Shown: in pieces, positions 45,555 through 54,407 of the stretch | Numbering within the stretch: position 1 is the stretch's first letter | How the letters are laid out: each line of letters opens with the position of its first letter | Assembly: GCA_963677135.2 (NCBI GenBank) | Contig: CAXXLS010000012.1 | Coordinates: 434,001-498,000 of the forward strand | Direction of reading: 5' to 3' | Origin: Seleniibacterium sp963677135 | GTDB taxonomy: Bacteria; Desulfobacterota; Desulfuromonadia; Desulfuromonadales; Geopsychrobacteraceae | Length of the DNA: 64,000 nucleotides | Translations under genes and position numbers: made by a program | Notes under the pieces: generated by a model | Database searches by the model: none | What the model saw: the letters and a program-made list of their open reading frames with translations, nothing else | Told to the model about the DNA's origin: nothing

Positions 45555-46442
45555 TTAGAAATACTCCTCTTCGTAATCCGGCACGCAATGAAACCACTGC
45601 GGGTGCTGCCGGCCGAGTTTCACGGCTGTTTCCGCCTGCTGAATAATCTTGTCACGGTCCCTGGGATAACTCCCTGACAGGTGCAGGACGTTGGAGACAT
45701 GATTGGAGCGCAGGATGGTCCGCTGCGGGTTCAGATGCCGGGCAATGAGTAGCGCTTCCTGAAGGACTTCGCCATGACTCAACGTTTGAATGCGCTTGAA
45801 ATAGGCATCGTTGTGGCGCCTGAACATGGTCAACAGTGAGAAATAGTGAGGGGACAGGCTGTTGACCCAGGCGGCGGTCGCCAGGGCATGCTCCCGGCTG
45901 CGGTTCCGGCCTGCCAGCCCGAGGATGGCCGTGATCGAAAGCTTGAGACCGGCCTGTTGCGCCTGCCGGCACAACCGCAGCATTGTGTCGGGATGATAGC
46001 CCTTATTGGCCAGCTGCAGAGTCTCGGGGTCTCCGCTTTCCAGGCCGAAGTAGAGAATCCCCAACTTGAGATCCTTCAGGATGGCCAGTTCTTCCGGTGA
46101 TTTTGATTCCAGGCTGTGCGCAGAAGCATAGGCGCCCACCCGGGTCAGCCGGGGGAAGGTTGCCTTCAGTTTCTCGAGGATGCGGACCAGGCCGTCCTGG
46201 GGATAGATCAACGCGTCACCATCGGCCAGGAAAATACGCTGGACCTGGTTGCGATAAAATTCGGGAATACTGTCGATTTCGGAAAAAATACCCATTTCTG
46301 GACGAACCATGAAGCGTTTCATTTTGTACATGCCGCAGAACCTGCAGCTGTTCTGGGAACAGCCGATGGTGATCTGAAAAATCAGCGAGCGGGCTTCCGA
46401 AGGGGGACGAAACAGGGGCTCATGATAAGCGAAGTAAGGCAT
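45555..46442 (-). CDS. Radical SAM protein
   Basis: This 295-residue protein has the radical-SAM cluster motif CSQNSCRFC in ITIGCSQNSCRFCGMY, followed by the GGE-like region FLADGDALIYP and LGLESGDPETLQLANKG. It would cleave S-adenosylmethionine to make a radical; the substrate is not indicated and no second cluster motif is obvious. The N-terminal HEPLFRPPSEARS segment occurs in a group of uncharacterised anaerobe proteins. It is divergent from the NapH-like gene. Confidence 0.85.
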   Translation of the reverse strand: MPYFAYHEPLFRPPSEARSLIFQITIGCSQNSCRFCGMYKMKRFMVRPEMGIFSEIDSIPEFYRNQVQRIFLADGDALIYPQDGLVRILEKLKATFPRLTRVGAYASAHSLESKSPEELAILKDLKLGILYFGLESGDPETLQLANKGYHPDTMLRLCRQAQQAGLKLSITAILGLAGRNRSREHALATAAWVNSLSPHYFSLLTMFRRHNDAYFKRIQTLSHGEVLQEALLIARHLNPQRTILRSNHVSNVLHLSGSYPRDRDKIIQQAETAVKLGRQHPQWFHCVPDYEEEYF

Positions 46443-46578
46443 TGCTTGTCGTTTTCCGAATAGCTAGGTTGACGGACAGATAAAAAACCAGGCTTTCAGG
46501 ATATAGCGGATCGGCATAAAAGCAACACCCGGACGACTCATTTTAAGGTGAAAGGCGAAAAAAGGAAATGATCTCATA

Positions 46579-46607
46579 TTGACAATATTCGGATATTTAT
46601 ATATAAG
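46579..46607 (+). promoter_or_regulatory. Strong promoter of the NapH-like ferredoxin gene
   Basis: TTGACA (46579-46584), a 17-base spacer and TATAAG (46602-46607). An inverted pair ATATTC (46585-46590) and GAATAT (46614-46619) brackets the -10 box and could be an operator. Confidence 0.6.
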
Positions 46608-46636
46608 CGTTCGGAATATTATCAGGAGGAACAAGA

Positions 46637-47326
46637 ATGAAAACAAATATTTCGACCAATACCTGCCAGATGTCCGTCGCCCGGCCCGGAAGCTACAAGT
46701 GGGGGCTCGGATTGATCATGGTCACGGTGCTGGCTTTGGGCTGGCGTTTTCCCATCCTCGGTTTCATCGTTCCGGCGGCCATGGCCGCCGGGATCGGCGG
46801 CGGCGTGTTGCGCGGCCGCTGGGTCTGCGGAAACCTCTGTCCGCGTGGCAGTTTCCTGGACAGCTGGTTCGGCCTGGTGGCCAGTAACCGATCGCTGCCG
46901 GCCATGCTCAGGAACACCCGCTTACGCTGGGCCGTGGTCGCCGTGCTGATGAGCTTCATGGCCTATCGACTGGCCCAGAACCCCGGCGCATGGCAGCACT
47001 GGGGAAGAGTTTTCTGGCAAATGTGCATGGTGACGACCCTGGCAGCCCTGGCCCTGGGGCTGCGTTACAGTGCCCGCAGTTGGTGCGCGGTCTGCCCGGT
47101 GGGAACCATGGCCGGAACCCTGGGGGCGGGGAAGTATCAGCTTCAGGTTGATGCATCGTGCAAAGCCTGCGGGATCTGTGAACAGGCCTGCCCGATGCAG
47201 CTCAGTATTGCCAGCTATCGCCAGGGCGGGGTGCAGCAGGAACAGGACTGCATCAAGTGCTCGGCCTGTCATTCGGTCTGCCCGCGTGGCGATGTCCTGA
47301 GCTGGCCGGATCGCAAAGCCGCCTGA
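46637..47326 (+). CDS. Membrane 4Fe-4S ferredoxin, NapH/CcoG-like
   Basis: This 229-residue protein has about four hydrophobic segments, two CxxxCP clusters in the NapH style (CGNLCPRG and CAVCPVG) and two C-terminal ferredoxin motifs, CKACGICEQACPM and CIKCSACHSVCPRGD. It would carry electrons from the quinone pool or cytoplasm across or along the membrane. AGGAGG precedes the ATG. It is unaccompanied by other nap genes and is likely a stress or redox helper with the neighbouring rubrerythrin. Confidence 0.82.
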   Translation: MKTNISTNTCQMSVARPGSYKWGLGLIMVTVLALGWRFPILGFIVPAAMAAGIGGGVLRGRWVCGNLCPRGSFLDSWFGLVASNRSLPAMLRNTRLRWAVVAVLMSFMAYRLAQNPGAWQHWGRVFWQMCMVTTLAALALGLRYSARSWCAVCPVGTMAGTLGAGKYQLQVDASCKACGICEQACPMQLSIASYRQGGVQQEQDCIKCSACHSVCPRGDVLSWPDRKAA

Positions 47327-47407
47327 CAGCTTCTGACGTCCAGCTTTTCGGCAAGGATGAGGTGAGCGCTTTTTTCCTGAACCGTTTTTGCCATTAAGCG
47401 TCATTTC

Positions 47408-47442
47408 AAAAAAAACGGCCCCCTGGAGAGGGCCGTTTTTTC
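47408..47442. terminator. Bidirectional terminator between the NapH-like and rubrerythrin genes
   Basis: CGGCCC (47416-47421) pairs with GGGCCG (47430-47435), flanked by A-run and T-run on the two sides, so it works in both directions. Confidence 0.88.
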
Positions 47443-47490
47443 GGTGCTCATTGACCGTAGTGAAACGTCTGCGGAAAAGCGTTTTTCAGA

Positions 47491-48039
47491 TCAGTTGAAG
47501 AAACGCTTGAGCAGACCGGCAAACGCGGCGCCGTGACGGGCTTCGTCCTTGCACATTTCATGAACGGTGTCGTGAATAGCGTCCAGGTTCAGTTCCTTGG
47601 CGCGGGTGGCGAGGGCTTTTTTACCGGCGCAGGCGCCGTGTTCGGCATCAACGCGGGCCTGCAGGTTGGCCTTGGTGTCGGCGACAACGCACTCACCGAG
47701 CAGTTCGGCAAACTTGGCGGCATGCTCGGCTTCCTCCCAGGCGATGCGCTTATAGGCTTCGGCAACCTCAGGATACCCTTCACGGTCAGCCTGGCGGCTC
47801 ATGGCCAGGTACATGCCGACTTCGGTACATTCTCCGGTAAAGTTCATTCTGAGGCCTTCGATGATTTCCGGATCCACATCCTTGGCAACCCCGATACGGT
47901 GCTCGTCAGCCCACTGCAGGGAAGCACTGGCGTCCTGCTCGACAAATTTGGCGGCAGGGGCTTTACACTGGGGGCATTCGGCCGGGGCGCAATCGCCTTC
48001 ATGAACATAACCACAGATCGTACAGACAAATTTTTTCAT
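47491..48039 (-). CDS. Reverse rubrerythrin (NADH-peroxidase-type)
   Basis: This 182-residue protein has an N-terminal rubredoxin-like zinc/iron knuckle (C6-x2-C9 and C22-x2-C25) and then the four-helix diiron domain with ECTEVGMYLAM, EEAEHAAKFAELLGE, DAEHGACAGK and DEARHGAAFAG providing Glu/His ligands. With the rubredoxin domain first it is the reverse type, which reduces hydrogen peroxide in anaerobes. I chose the ATG at 48039 (AAGGAG upstream). A TTGACA-TATAAT promoter sits just beyond. Confidence 0.93.
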   Translation of the reverse strand: MKKFVCTICGYVHEGDCAPAECPQCKAPAAKFVEQDASASLQWADEHRIGVAKDVDPEIIEGLRMNFTGECTEVGMYLAMSRQADREGYPEVAEAYKRIAWEEAEHAAKFAELLGECVVADTKANLQARVDAEHGACAGKKALATRAKELNLDAIHDTVHEMCKDEARHGAAFAGLLKRFFN

Positions 48040-48082
48040 TCTTCCACTCCTTGGGATTGAATTGATAACCAAAACGCTCGCA

Positions 48083-48110
48083 ATTATAGTGAGAATATTC
48101 CAGATGTCAA
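48083..48110 (-). promoter_or_regulatory. Consensus promoter of the rubrerythrin gene
   Basis: On the minus strand TTGACA (48110-48105), a 16-base spacer and TATAAT (48088-48083) match consensus exactly. The spacer contains GGAATATTC, a palindromic core resembling the GGAATATT near the NapH-like promoter. Confidence 0.75.
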
Positions 48111-48332
48111 CCTTAGAGATGTGGCACTTGCTTTTTACCCCCTCAGGTTGTTCGGGAGGGCTGCGGGAGGGCAACTGTTAATCTTCGGTGGGAGGCAGGC
48201 ATACCGTGGCAGCAGCCTGTCAAAAGGTCTTTTTTTGGGGGGGCTTGCCATCGCGTGCTGGCAGACAGTCAGAACAAGCGGAATGCTGCCCGGCACCATT
48301 CCAAGCTTGCCGGAGCCGGGCAGAGTGTCTGG

Positions 48333-48530
48333 TCAGTACAATTCGGTTGCCGGTGGGATCTGAGCCAGTTGGTCCTTGATTTTTTCGAGGATCGCCCGGC
48401 GATCTTTCAGCTCATCGCGATACTCAGCCGTGTCGGTGTGAGAGATCTCGTCACGCAGACGGTTGAGACTGGCCATCAGGGTTTCGTCAAGAATCTGTCT
48501 CTCCTTGTCGTTCAGTGAAAGATTATACAT
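48333..48530 (-). CDS. Small conserved hypothetical protein, 65 aa
   Basis: The protein begins MYNLSLNDKERQILDETL and is a charged helix pair (LNRLRDEISHTDTAEYRDEL, then KDRRAILEKIKDQLA). GGGAGG precedes the ATG. Similar short proteins occur in Geobacter-like genomes as far as I recall; the function is unknown. The helical content could allow dimerisation. Confidence 0.6.
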   Translation of the reverse strand: MYNLSLNDKERQILDETLMASLNRLRDEISHTDTAEYRDELKDRRAILEKIKDQLAQIPPATELY

Positions 48531-48639
48531 AGGACACCTCCCATCAAGGTCTGCAGCGTGTTCTTCCTTAAAGTATAGTCGAACTTTCCCGGTTTTGTGA
48601 TTACCGGCAGAGGTCGGTGTCCCCTGGTCACCATCCTGT

Positions 48640-49416
48640 TCAGAGAAACAGCTGCGGTTCCTTGCGGGAGCTGCAGTTTTTCATCAGTAGCTCCCTTCTG
48701 TCCTGAATATAGCTGGCGGTAAAAATCCGAGCCTGGGTCGGGCAGTTTTTTACGCAGGCGCAACACATGATGCAGTCGTCAGCTCGGGTTTGAACACGGT
48801 CGTCAACACTGATGACCCCGGGGGGACAGACCTGTGCGCAAATTTTGCAGAGAGTGCAGCTGGCGGCCAGGGTGTCAGGGGCGATGCCGCCGAATTGAAC
48901 CCGGTCCCGGTAGGGAACATTGCCGGCAATCCGGGGAACGGCGTCGGGAGCGGCGGCCAGCTTGTCGGCGATCTGCCTGCCGAATTGGAACGCCTGGTCC
49001 AGATCCTGGTGATCCGGTCGGGACAGGGCGACGGGGAAATCCGGAGTGGCATAGGAGTGTTCCCCGATGAATGCGCCGGCGGCGATCACCCGGAATCCCT
49101 GTTCGGAAACGATATCGCGCAGCTCCACCAGAGCGTCTTCAAAGGCGCGATTGCCGTAGAGGGCGACAAGGACCGCCGGCAGGCCGCGGGCCGTGATTTC
49201 CCTGAAGCGTTCCAGGCAAAGTTCCGGAACCCGGCCGGCATAAACGGGAATGCCGAATACCGCGATCCCTTCGGAAAGGACCAGCCGGGGCTGTTCCTGC
49301 GGCAAGGTCAGGTCATGGTGCACGGCCTTGCCGCCGAGCCCGGCGACGATCCGGGTGACGATCTGGCGGGTGGTTCCCGTCGGCGAGAAGTAGACAAGGT
49401 GGGCAGTCTCTATCAT
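48640..49416 (-). CDS. EFR1-type flavodoxin-ferredoxin fusion
   Basis: This 258-residue protein has an N-terminal flavodoxin-like domain (LVYFSPTGTTRQIV with the FMN-binding loop, FGIPVYAGRVPE) and a C-terminal 2[4Fe-4S] ferredoxin (CTLCKICAQVCPPG and CIMCCACVKNCPTQA). EFR1-family proteins move electrons between reductants and redox partners in anaerobes; the partner here is unknown. It is a single gene next to an SDR. Confidence 0.85.
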   Translation of the reverse strand: MIETAHLVYFSPTGTTRQIVTRIVAGLGGKAVHHDLTLPQEQPRLVLSEGIAVFGIPVYAGRVPELCLERFREITARGLPAVLVALYGNRAFEDALVELRDIVSEQGFRVIAAGAFIGEHSYATPDFPVALSRPDHQDLDQAFQFGRQIADKLAAAPDAVPRIAGNVPYRDRVQFGGIAPDTLAASCTLCKICAQVCPPGVISVDDRVQTRADDCIMCCACVKNCPTQARIFTASYIQDRRELLMKNCSSRKEPQLFL

Positions 49417-49455
49417 GGGGGCCTCCTGTAGTGAGAACGTGATCAGAATGACATG

Positions 49456-50118
49456 CTACCAGGGGAGTTCTTCTCCGTTGGTATGCCAGAAAGAGCCGGT
49501 GTTGTCGAGATTAAGTTCCGATATCCTGGCGACCAGCCCGGCGGCTGATTCCTCCGGCGTGATCATCCCGCCGAAATTGACCATGCGCGTTTTTACATAT
49601 CCCGGGTGGAGCTGGGCGACGGCGATCCCGCGCTCCTTCAGATCCATGGCCAGGGAACGGCCAAAGGCGTTCAGGGCGGCTTTCGAGGCCCGGTAGCCGT
49701 AACGGCCTCCCGAGGTATTGTCGGCTATGGATCCCATGCGACTGGTGATGTTGGCGATCTTGCTGCCTTCCTTCAGGTTGGGCAGGAGCGCCTCGGTGAC
49801 CCGCAGGGGGGCATAGGCATTGATCTCCATCTGCTGGCGGATCGAATCGAAGTCAAGGGAACCGAGGGCCTCATCCTGCAGCAGCCCGGCATTGTTGATC
49901 AGCAGGTCAACGGGGTCGTCCTGCAGGGCCTCCGCAAGTTCGGCGACGCTCTTATCGCTGGTGACATCGATACCGCTGATGACCCGGGCGGCGACCCTCT
50001 CGAGCCCGGGCGAAGATGATCGACAGACCCCGGTGACCCGCCAGTTCAGGTGATGGTATTTCTCCGCCAGGGCCAGTCCGATACCGCGGTTTGCCCCGGT
50101 AATAACAACATGTTTCAT
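49456..50118 (-). CDS. Short-chain dehydrogenase/reductase
   Basis: This 220-residue classical SDR has the cofactor motif TGANRGIGLALAE, NNAG, the catalytic Ser region (ITSRMGS) and YRASK (Tyr/Lys of the YxxxK motif). The substrate is unknown. It resembles C-factor-like SDRs in length and C-terminus. Confidence 0.88.
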   Translation of the reverse strand: MKHVVITGANRGIGLALAEKYHHLNWRVTGVCRSSSPGLERVAARVISGIDVTSDKSVAELAEALQDDPVDLLINNAGLLQDEALGSLDFDSIRQQMEINAYAPLRVTEALLPNLKEGSKIANITSRMGSIADNTSGGRYGYRASKAALNAFGRSLAMDLKERGIAVAQLHPGYVKTRMVNFGGMITPEESAAGLVARISELNLDNTGSFWHTNGEELPW

Positions 50119-50349
50119 GGTTTGCTCCTTTCCCCCGATGAACAGGGGGGGTGATCTGTTGATGTGTTGACAATCCTTAAGTATAAGCAGGAGTCCTCTC
50201 CGATTTCAAATCGGCCGCTGGACAGGGTTCCGCGGGGCCGGTCGGGTCGTGGCCGTTGAGTCTCTTTTACTTCTGGCCCGATTTGAGCTATATATCATCG
50301 GGTCTTCGGTTTGTCTGTTTTCCCACTCTTTCCCCGGATTTCTTGTCTC

Positions 50350-51231
50350 ATGGACGATCAACCTGCACGAATCGTGGCCGCCATTTCCGACAAGGCGGTC
50401 GGCTGGCTGGCGATTTTCAGTTCGGCTTTCTTCTTTTATCTGGCTACGCTGGTCATCCGGCTGGGGAAAAGCTATGTCACCCTTGATTCAACCTTCTATG
50501 TGTTCGCCCGGTTTTTCATCGGGTTCATTATCGTGGTCTGCATGCTCGCCGCGCAGAAACAGCGGATCCGGCCGGTCCGTTACCACTACCTAATCGGGAG
50601 GACCGTGACCAACAGTATTGCCGTATTCTGTTTTTTCCGGGCGGTCGACATGGGGTCCCTGGCGGAAGCGAATATTCTCAACCTGACCTATCCGCTGTTC
50701 GTCGCCATCTTTTCCTGGTTTTTCCTGCGCGGCCAGTGCGACTTCAGAACCATCGGTATCGTCATTATGGCCTTCGCCGGAATCTGGCTGATCCTGTCGC
50801 CGGAGAATTTCCGGTTCGGGGAAGCCAATGTCTGGGGACTGTGCTCCGGAGTTTCGGCGGCGGGCGCCATGATTTATCTGAACGTCAGCCGGCGCTACCA
50901 TGATTCCCAGACGATTCTCTTCTTCATGTTCGGGCTGGGTTCCCTGCTCATCTATCTGCTGTTCAGCAGCGCCATCTTCCTGCCTACCTGGCTGGAACTG
51001 TTCTTCCTGGTCAGCTGCGCCCTGTGCGGTATCCTCGGCCAGTACCTCATCACCTTCGGTTTCCGTTACGTGACCGCCGTGGAGGGCTCCATCATCACTT
51101 CTTCGCGGATCTTGCTGGCCGCGGTGCTCGGCCCGATCCTGGTCAGCGATCCGGCTCTGACCCTGGCGGGCTGGTGTGGCGCATTGCTGATCTTTGCCGC
51201 CAATGTCGCCCTTGCCATGAAAAAAAGGTGA
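50350..51231 (+). CDS. EamA/DMT-family transporter
   Basis: This 293-residue protein has about ten hydrophobic segments arranged as two EamA repeats (first: FSSAFFFYLATLVIRLGKSY to GIWLILSPENF; second: ANVWGLCSGVSAAGAMIYL to LLIFAANVALAM). The substrate is unknown, likely a metabolite exporter. The ATG at 50350 is preferred by homology-like length, as no good ribosome-binding site is seen. Confidence 0.85.
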   Translation: MDDQPARIVAAISDKAVGWLAIFSSAFFFYLATLVIRLGKSYVTLDSTFYVFARFFIGFIIVVCMLAAQKQRIRPVRYHYLIGRTVTNSIAVFCFFRAVDMGSLAEANILNLTYPLFVAIFSWFFLRGQCDFRTIGIVIMAFAGIWLILSPENFRFGEANVWGLCSGVSAAGAMIYLNVSRRYHDSQTILFFMFGLGSLLIYLLFSSAIFLPTWLELFFLVSCALCGILGQYLITFGFRYVTAVEGSIITSSRILLAAVLGPILVSDPALTLAGWCGALLIFAANVALAMKKR

Positions 51232-51380
51232 TCATTCAGATAATTGTGCTGGTGTTTGTTATAAATTGATTTGTCCTTAGTTTTGGCTTTGGTCTTTTTT
51301 GTCGGCATTGATGTGCTAACATTGAATCTGGATTTTCTGACAGTTTGAAAGATTACGAACTGAAGTTGAGGAAGCAATGG

Positions 51381-51806
51381 ATGAAACCGCGAGTAATCAT
51401 TCTTGAAGATGACGAGTCCAGCCGGACTCTGTTGCGCCTGCTGCTGGAAGAGAGAGGTTTTGAGGTTCTCGCCTTTGCCGATCCGACCATCTGTCCGATC
51501 TACACGGACAGTCACAGTGCCTGTACCCATGACGACGCCTGCGGGGATTTCCTGCTGACCGACAACCGGATGCCCGGGATGAGCGGACTCGATTTTGTTG
51601 CCGAGCAGACCCGGCGGGGCTGCAAGGGGATCATCAGGAACAAGGCCGTCATGTCGGCCACCTGGAGCGACGAGGAATTGAGCCGGGCTGAAGACATGGG
51701 CTGCAAGGTGTTCAAAAAGCCCTACCAGGTGTCGGAAATTATCGAATGGCTGGAGCTGCAGAGCAGAAAACTCGATCCCGACCGGAAGCTGGCCGTCCTG
51801 TTGTAA
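51381..51806 (+). CDS. Stand-alone receiver (CheY-like) protein with a cysteine-rich insert
   Basis: This 141-residue protein is a single receiver domain: acidic pocket ILEDDE, phospho-acceptor Asp61 (LLTDNRMPGMSG), conserved Thr/Ser (VMSAT) and Lys (FKKPY). Between strand beta-2 and the Asp a stretch with Cys38, Cys48 and Cys54 is inserted, where ordinary receivers have none. The cysteines could bind metal or report redox state. The ATG at 51381 has GAGGAAG upstream; the frame further left lacks one. No kinase is nearby. Confidence 0.8.
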   Translation: MKPRVIILEDDESSRTLLRLLLEERGFEVLAFADPTICPIYTDSHSACTHDDACGDFLLTDNRMPGMSGLDFVAEQTRRGCKGIIRNKAVMSATWSDEELSRAEDMGCKVFKKPYQVSEIIEWLELQSRKLDPDRKLAVLL

Positions 51807-51981
51807 CCCGCCTGCAGGAAAACCTTTTCCGCTGATATGACTGACGGAACATGGTGTTCGGTCAATGTTTATAGGTGATTTTTCCCGGCGAGATTGCTAT
51901 TGTGGCCGACTGAGCTTGTCAATGAGCCAGTTCCTGACTGTTGCGGCAGTATTGGGACGGGCCTGCAGGTGTTGGTAATTC

Positions 51982-52569
51982 ATGCTGTTGATGATCGATA
52001 ATTACGATTCCTTTACCTATAATCTGGTGCAGTATTTTATGGAGCTGGGCCAGGAGGTTCGCGTGGTGCGGAACGACGAGGTGTCCCTTGCCGATATCGA
52101 CGCGGCGCAACCTGATTATCTGGTGGTGTCGCCCGGACCCTGCTCGCCGGCCCGGGCCGGAATCTCGGTCGCTGCAATTCAGCATTTTGCCGGCCGTATT
52201 CCCCTGCTGGGAATCTGCCTGGGACACCAGGCCATTGTCGAGGCTTTCGGCGGTCGTGTCGTCAGGGCCGGGCGCTTGATGCACGGAAAGACCAGTCCGA
52301 TTCACCATGACGGCAGTACGCTCTTTTCCGGGTTGCCCGATCCGTTTACCGCGACCCGCTATCATTCCCTGATTGCCGCTCAGGACAGCTTTCCGGAGTG
52401 CCTGAATATAACGGCCCGGACGGCCGAGGGTGAGATCATGGCCCTTGAGCATCGTGACCTGCCGGTCTGGGGAGTCCAGTTCCATCCAGAGTCTATCTTG
52501 TCCAGAGAGGGGAAAGATCTACTCGCCAACTACCTGAACGTATCGTCACTGCGTGGAGAAGGAAGATGA
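51982..52569 (+). CDS. trpG: Anthranilate/aminodeoxychorismate synthase glutaminase (TrpG/PabA type), second copy
   Basis: This 195-residue class I amidotransferase has VVSPGPCSP, Cys79 in LGICLGHQAI and the catalytic HPES near the C-terminus. It overlaps trpD by ATGA, so it is translationally coupled to the tryptophan operon. No trpE is beside it; it could serve the distant TrpE or a PabB. It differs from the other TrpG in the window by lacking the long inserts. Confidence 0.9.
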   Translation: MLLMIDNYDSFTYNLVQYFMELGQEVRVVRNDEVSLADIDAAQPDYLVVSPGPCSPARAGISVAAIQHFAGRIPLLGICLGHQAIVEAFGGRVVRAGRLMHGKTSPIHHDGSTLFSGLPDPFTATRYHSLIAAQDSFPECLNITARTAEGEIMALEHRDLPVWGVQFHPESILSREGKDLLANYLNVSSLRGEGR

Positions 52570-53615
52570 TCAGAGAAGCAATAGCCAAGCTGGTTGAGCG
52601 CCAGGATCTTAACGAGATGGAGATGATCGACGCTATGAACCAGATTATGGGGGGGGAGGCGACACCGGCCCAGATCGGCGCCTTTATGACTGCCCTGCGG
52701 ATGAAGGGAGAGACCATTCCCGAAATTATCGGGGCGGCTCGCGTGATGCGGGCCCATGCCACTCCGATCCTGGTTGGAGATGTCGTTGATATCGACCGTG
52801 ATGATATCAACATCGACCGCGAGACCATTCTCGATACCTGCGGAACCGGCGGCAGCGGAACCCGCAGCTTCAATATTTCGACGACGGTCGCGCTGGTTGT
52901 CGCCGCGTGCGGCGGCAAGGTCGCCAAGCACGGCAATCGCAGCGTGTCCTCATCCTGCGGCAGTGCCGACGTGCTCGAGCGGCTGGGGGTCAAACTCGAT
53001 GTGTCCCCGGAACAGGTGGCCAACTGCATTGACGAAATCGGGGTCGGTTTCCTGTTTGCGCCGGCTCTTCACGGGGCGATGAAATATGCTATCGGCCCCC
53101 GGCGGGAAATCGGGATCCGGACCATTTTCAATATTCTGGGCCCCCTGACCAACCCAGCCGGGGCGAATCGGCAGGTGCTCGGTGTCTATCGCGAAGACCT
53201 GGTGGAACCGATGGCCAGGGTGCTGCTGAGTCTCGGCTGCCGCCGCGGATTCGTGGTCCATGGCAGCGACGGTATGGACGAAATCACCCTGACCGGGCCG
53301 ACCCTGGTCGCGGCTATCAGCGGCAACACCGTCGATGTCCAGACCATTGAGCCGGAGCAGTTCGGTTTCGAGCGCTGTCGCCTCGAGGACCTGCAGGGAG
53401 GGGATGCCGAGCAGAATGCCCGCATCGTGACCGAGATCCTTGACGGAAAGCTCGGCCCCAAGCGGGATATTGTCCTTCTGAACAGCGCCTACGCCCTGGT
53501 TGCCTCCGGCCTGGCAGCCAATGTCGATGCCGGGATCGAGCTGGCCTGCGATGCCATTGACGGCGGACGGGCCAAGGCTACCCTGGAAGAACTTGTACGG
53601 ATGACCAACCAATGA
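52566..53615 (+). CDS. trpD: Anthranilate phosphoribosyltransferase
   Basis: This 349-residue protein has the signatures DTCGTGGSGTRSFNIST, KHGNRSVSSSCGSADVLE and GPLTNPAGANRQVLGVY of TrpD. It joins anthranilate to phosphoribosyl pyrophosphate. It overlaps trpG at its start and trpC at its end, each by four bases. Confidence 0.96.
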   Translation: MIREAIAKLVERQDLNEMEMIDAMNQIMGGEATPAQIGAFMTALRMKGETIPEIIGAARVMRAHATPILVGDVVDIDRDDINIDRETILDTCGTGGSGTRSFNISTTVALVVAACGGKVAKHGNRSVSSSCGSADVLERLGVKLDVSPEQVANCIDEIGVGFLFAPALHGAMKYAIGPRREIGIRTIFNILGPLTNPAGANRQVLGVYREDLVEPMARVLLSLGCRRGFVVHGSDGMDEITLTGPTLVAAISGNTVDVQTIEPEQFGFERCRLEDLQGGDAEQNARIVTEILDGKLGPKRDIVLLNSAYALVASGLAANVDAGIELACDAIDGGRAKATLEELVRMTNQ

Positions 53616-54406
53616 TTCTTGATCGTATCCTTGAGACCAAACGGCAGGAGGTTGCGGCCGCCAGGAGCAGGTTACCGCTGCCGGAGCAGGTTGCCCGGAT
53701 CGGCGACCTGGAAGACCAGCCTCGCGGCTTTGCCCGGGCGTTACGGACCATGCACGAGTCGGGTGGAACCGCCCTGATCGCCGAGGTCAAAAAAGGGTCC
53801 CCGTCCAAGGGGATCATTCGCGCCGATTTCGATCCCCTGGAGATTGCCGGCATCTACCAGGATAACGGTGCGACCTGTCTGTCGGTCCTGACCGACGAGC
53901 AGTATTTTCACGGCCATCTGCGTTTTCTGGCCCTGATCAGGGAGCAGGTGTCCCTGCCGCTGCTGCGCAAGGATTTCATCATCGATCCCTATCAGGTCTA
54001 TGAAGCCCGTGCCGCGGGGGCGGATGCCATCCTGCTGATCGCCGCCGCCCTGGATGATGCGCAGCTGGTCGAACTGGCCGGTCTGGCTGCAGAACTGAGA
54101 CTCGACACGCTGCTCGAAGTGCATAATGAAGAAGAGCTGGATCGGGCGCTGCGGGTGTCCGTTGACCTGATCGGGATCAATAACCGGGACCTGAAAACCT
54201 TTGTGACCGACCTGGGAGTGACCGAACGGCTGGCCCGGCGGATTCCCGGGCACCAGCTGGCCGTTGCGGAAAGCGGCATTCACTCGCGTGACGACATCGA
54301 GCGGCTGGAGAAAGCGGGAGCCGGGGCCTTCCTGATCGGAGAAAGCCTGATGCGGGAAGCCGATATCGGCGCTAAAATGAAAACTCTGCTGGGGATTGCT
54401 GGTTGA
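53612..54406 (+). CDS. trpC: Indole-3-glycerol-phosphate synthase
   Basis: This 264-residue TIM-barrel protein has IAEVKKGSPSKGIIR, SVLTDEQYFHGHL, LLRKDFIIDPYQ, GINNRDLKTF and ESGIHSRDDI. It closes the indole ring in tryptophan synthesis. It overlaps trpD and precedes trpF by one base. Confidence 0.96.
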   Translation: MILDRILETKRQEVAAARSRLPLPEQVARIGDLEDQPRGFARALRTMHESGGTALIAEVKKGSPSKGIIRADFDPLEIAGIYQDNGATCLSVLTDEQYFHGHLRFLALIREQVSLPLLRKDFIIDPYQVYEARAAGADAILLIAAALDDAQLVELAGLAAELRLDTLLEVHNEEELDRALRVSVDLIGINNRDLKTFVTDLGVTERLARRIPGHQLAVAESGIHSRDDIERLEKAGAGAFLIGESLMREADIGAKMKTLLGIAG

Positions 54407-54407
54407 T

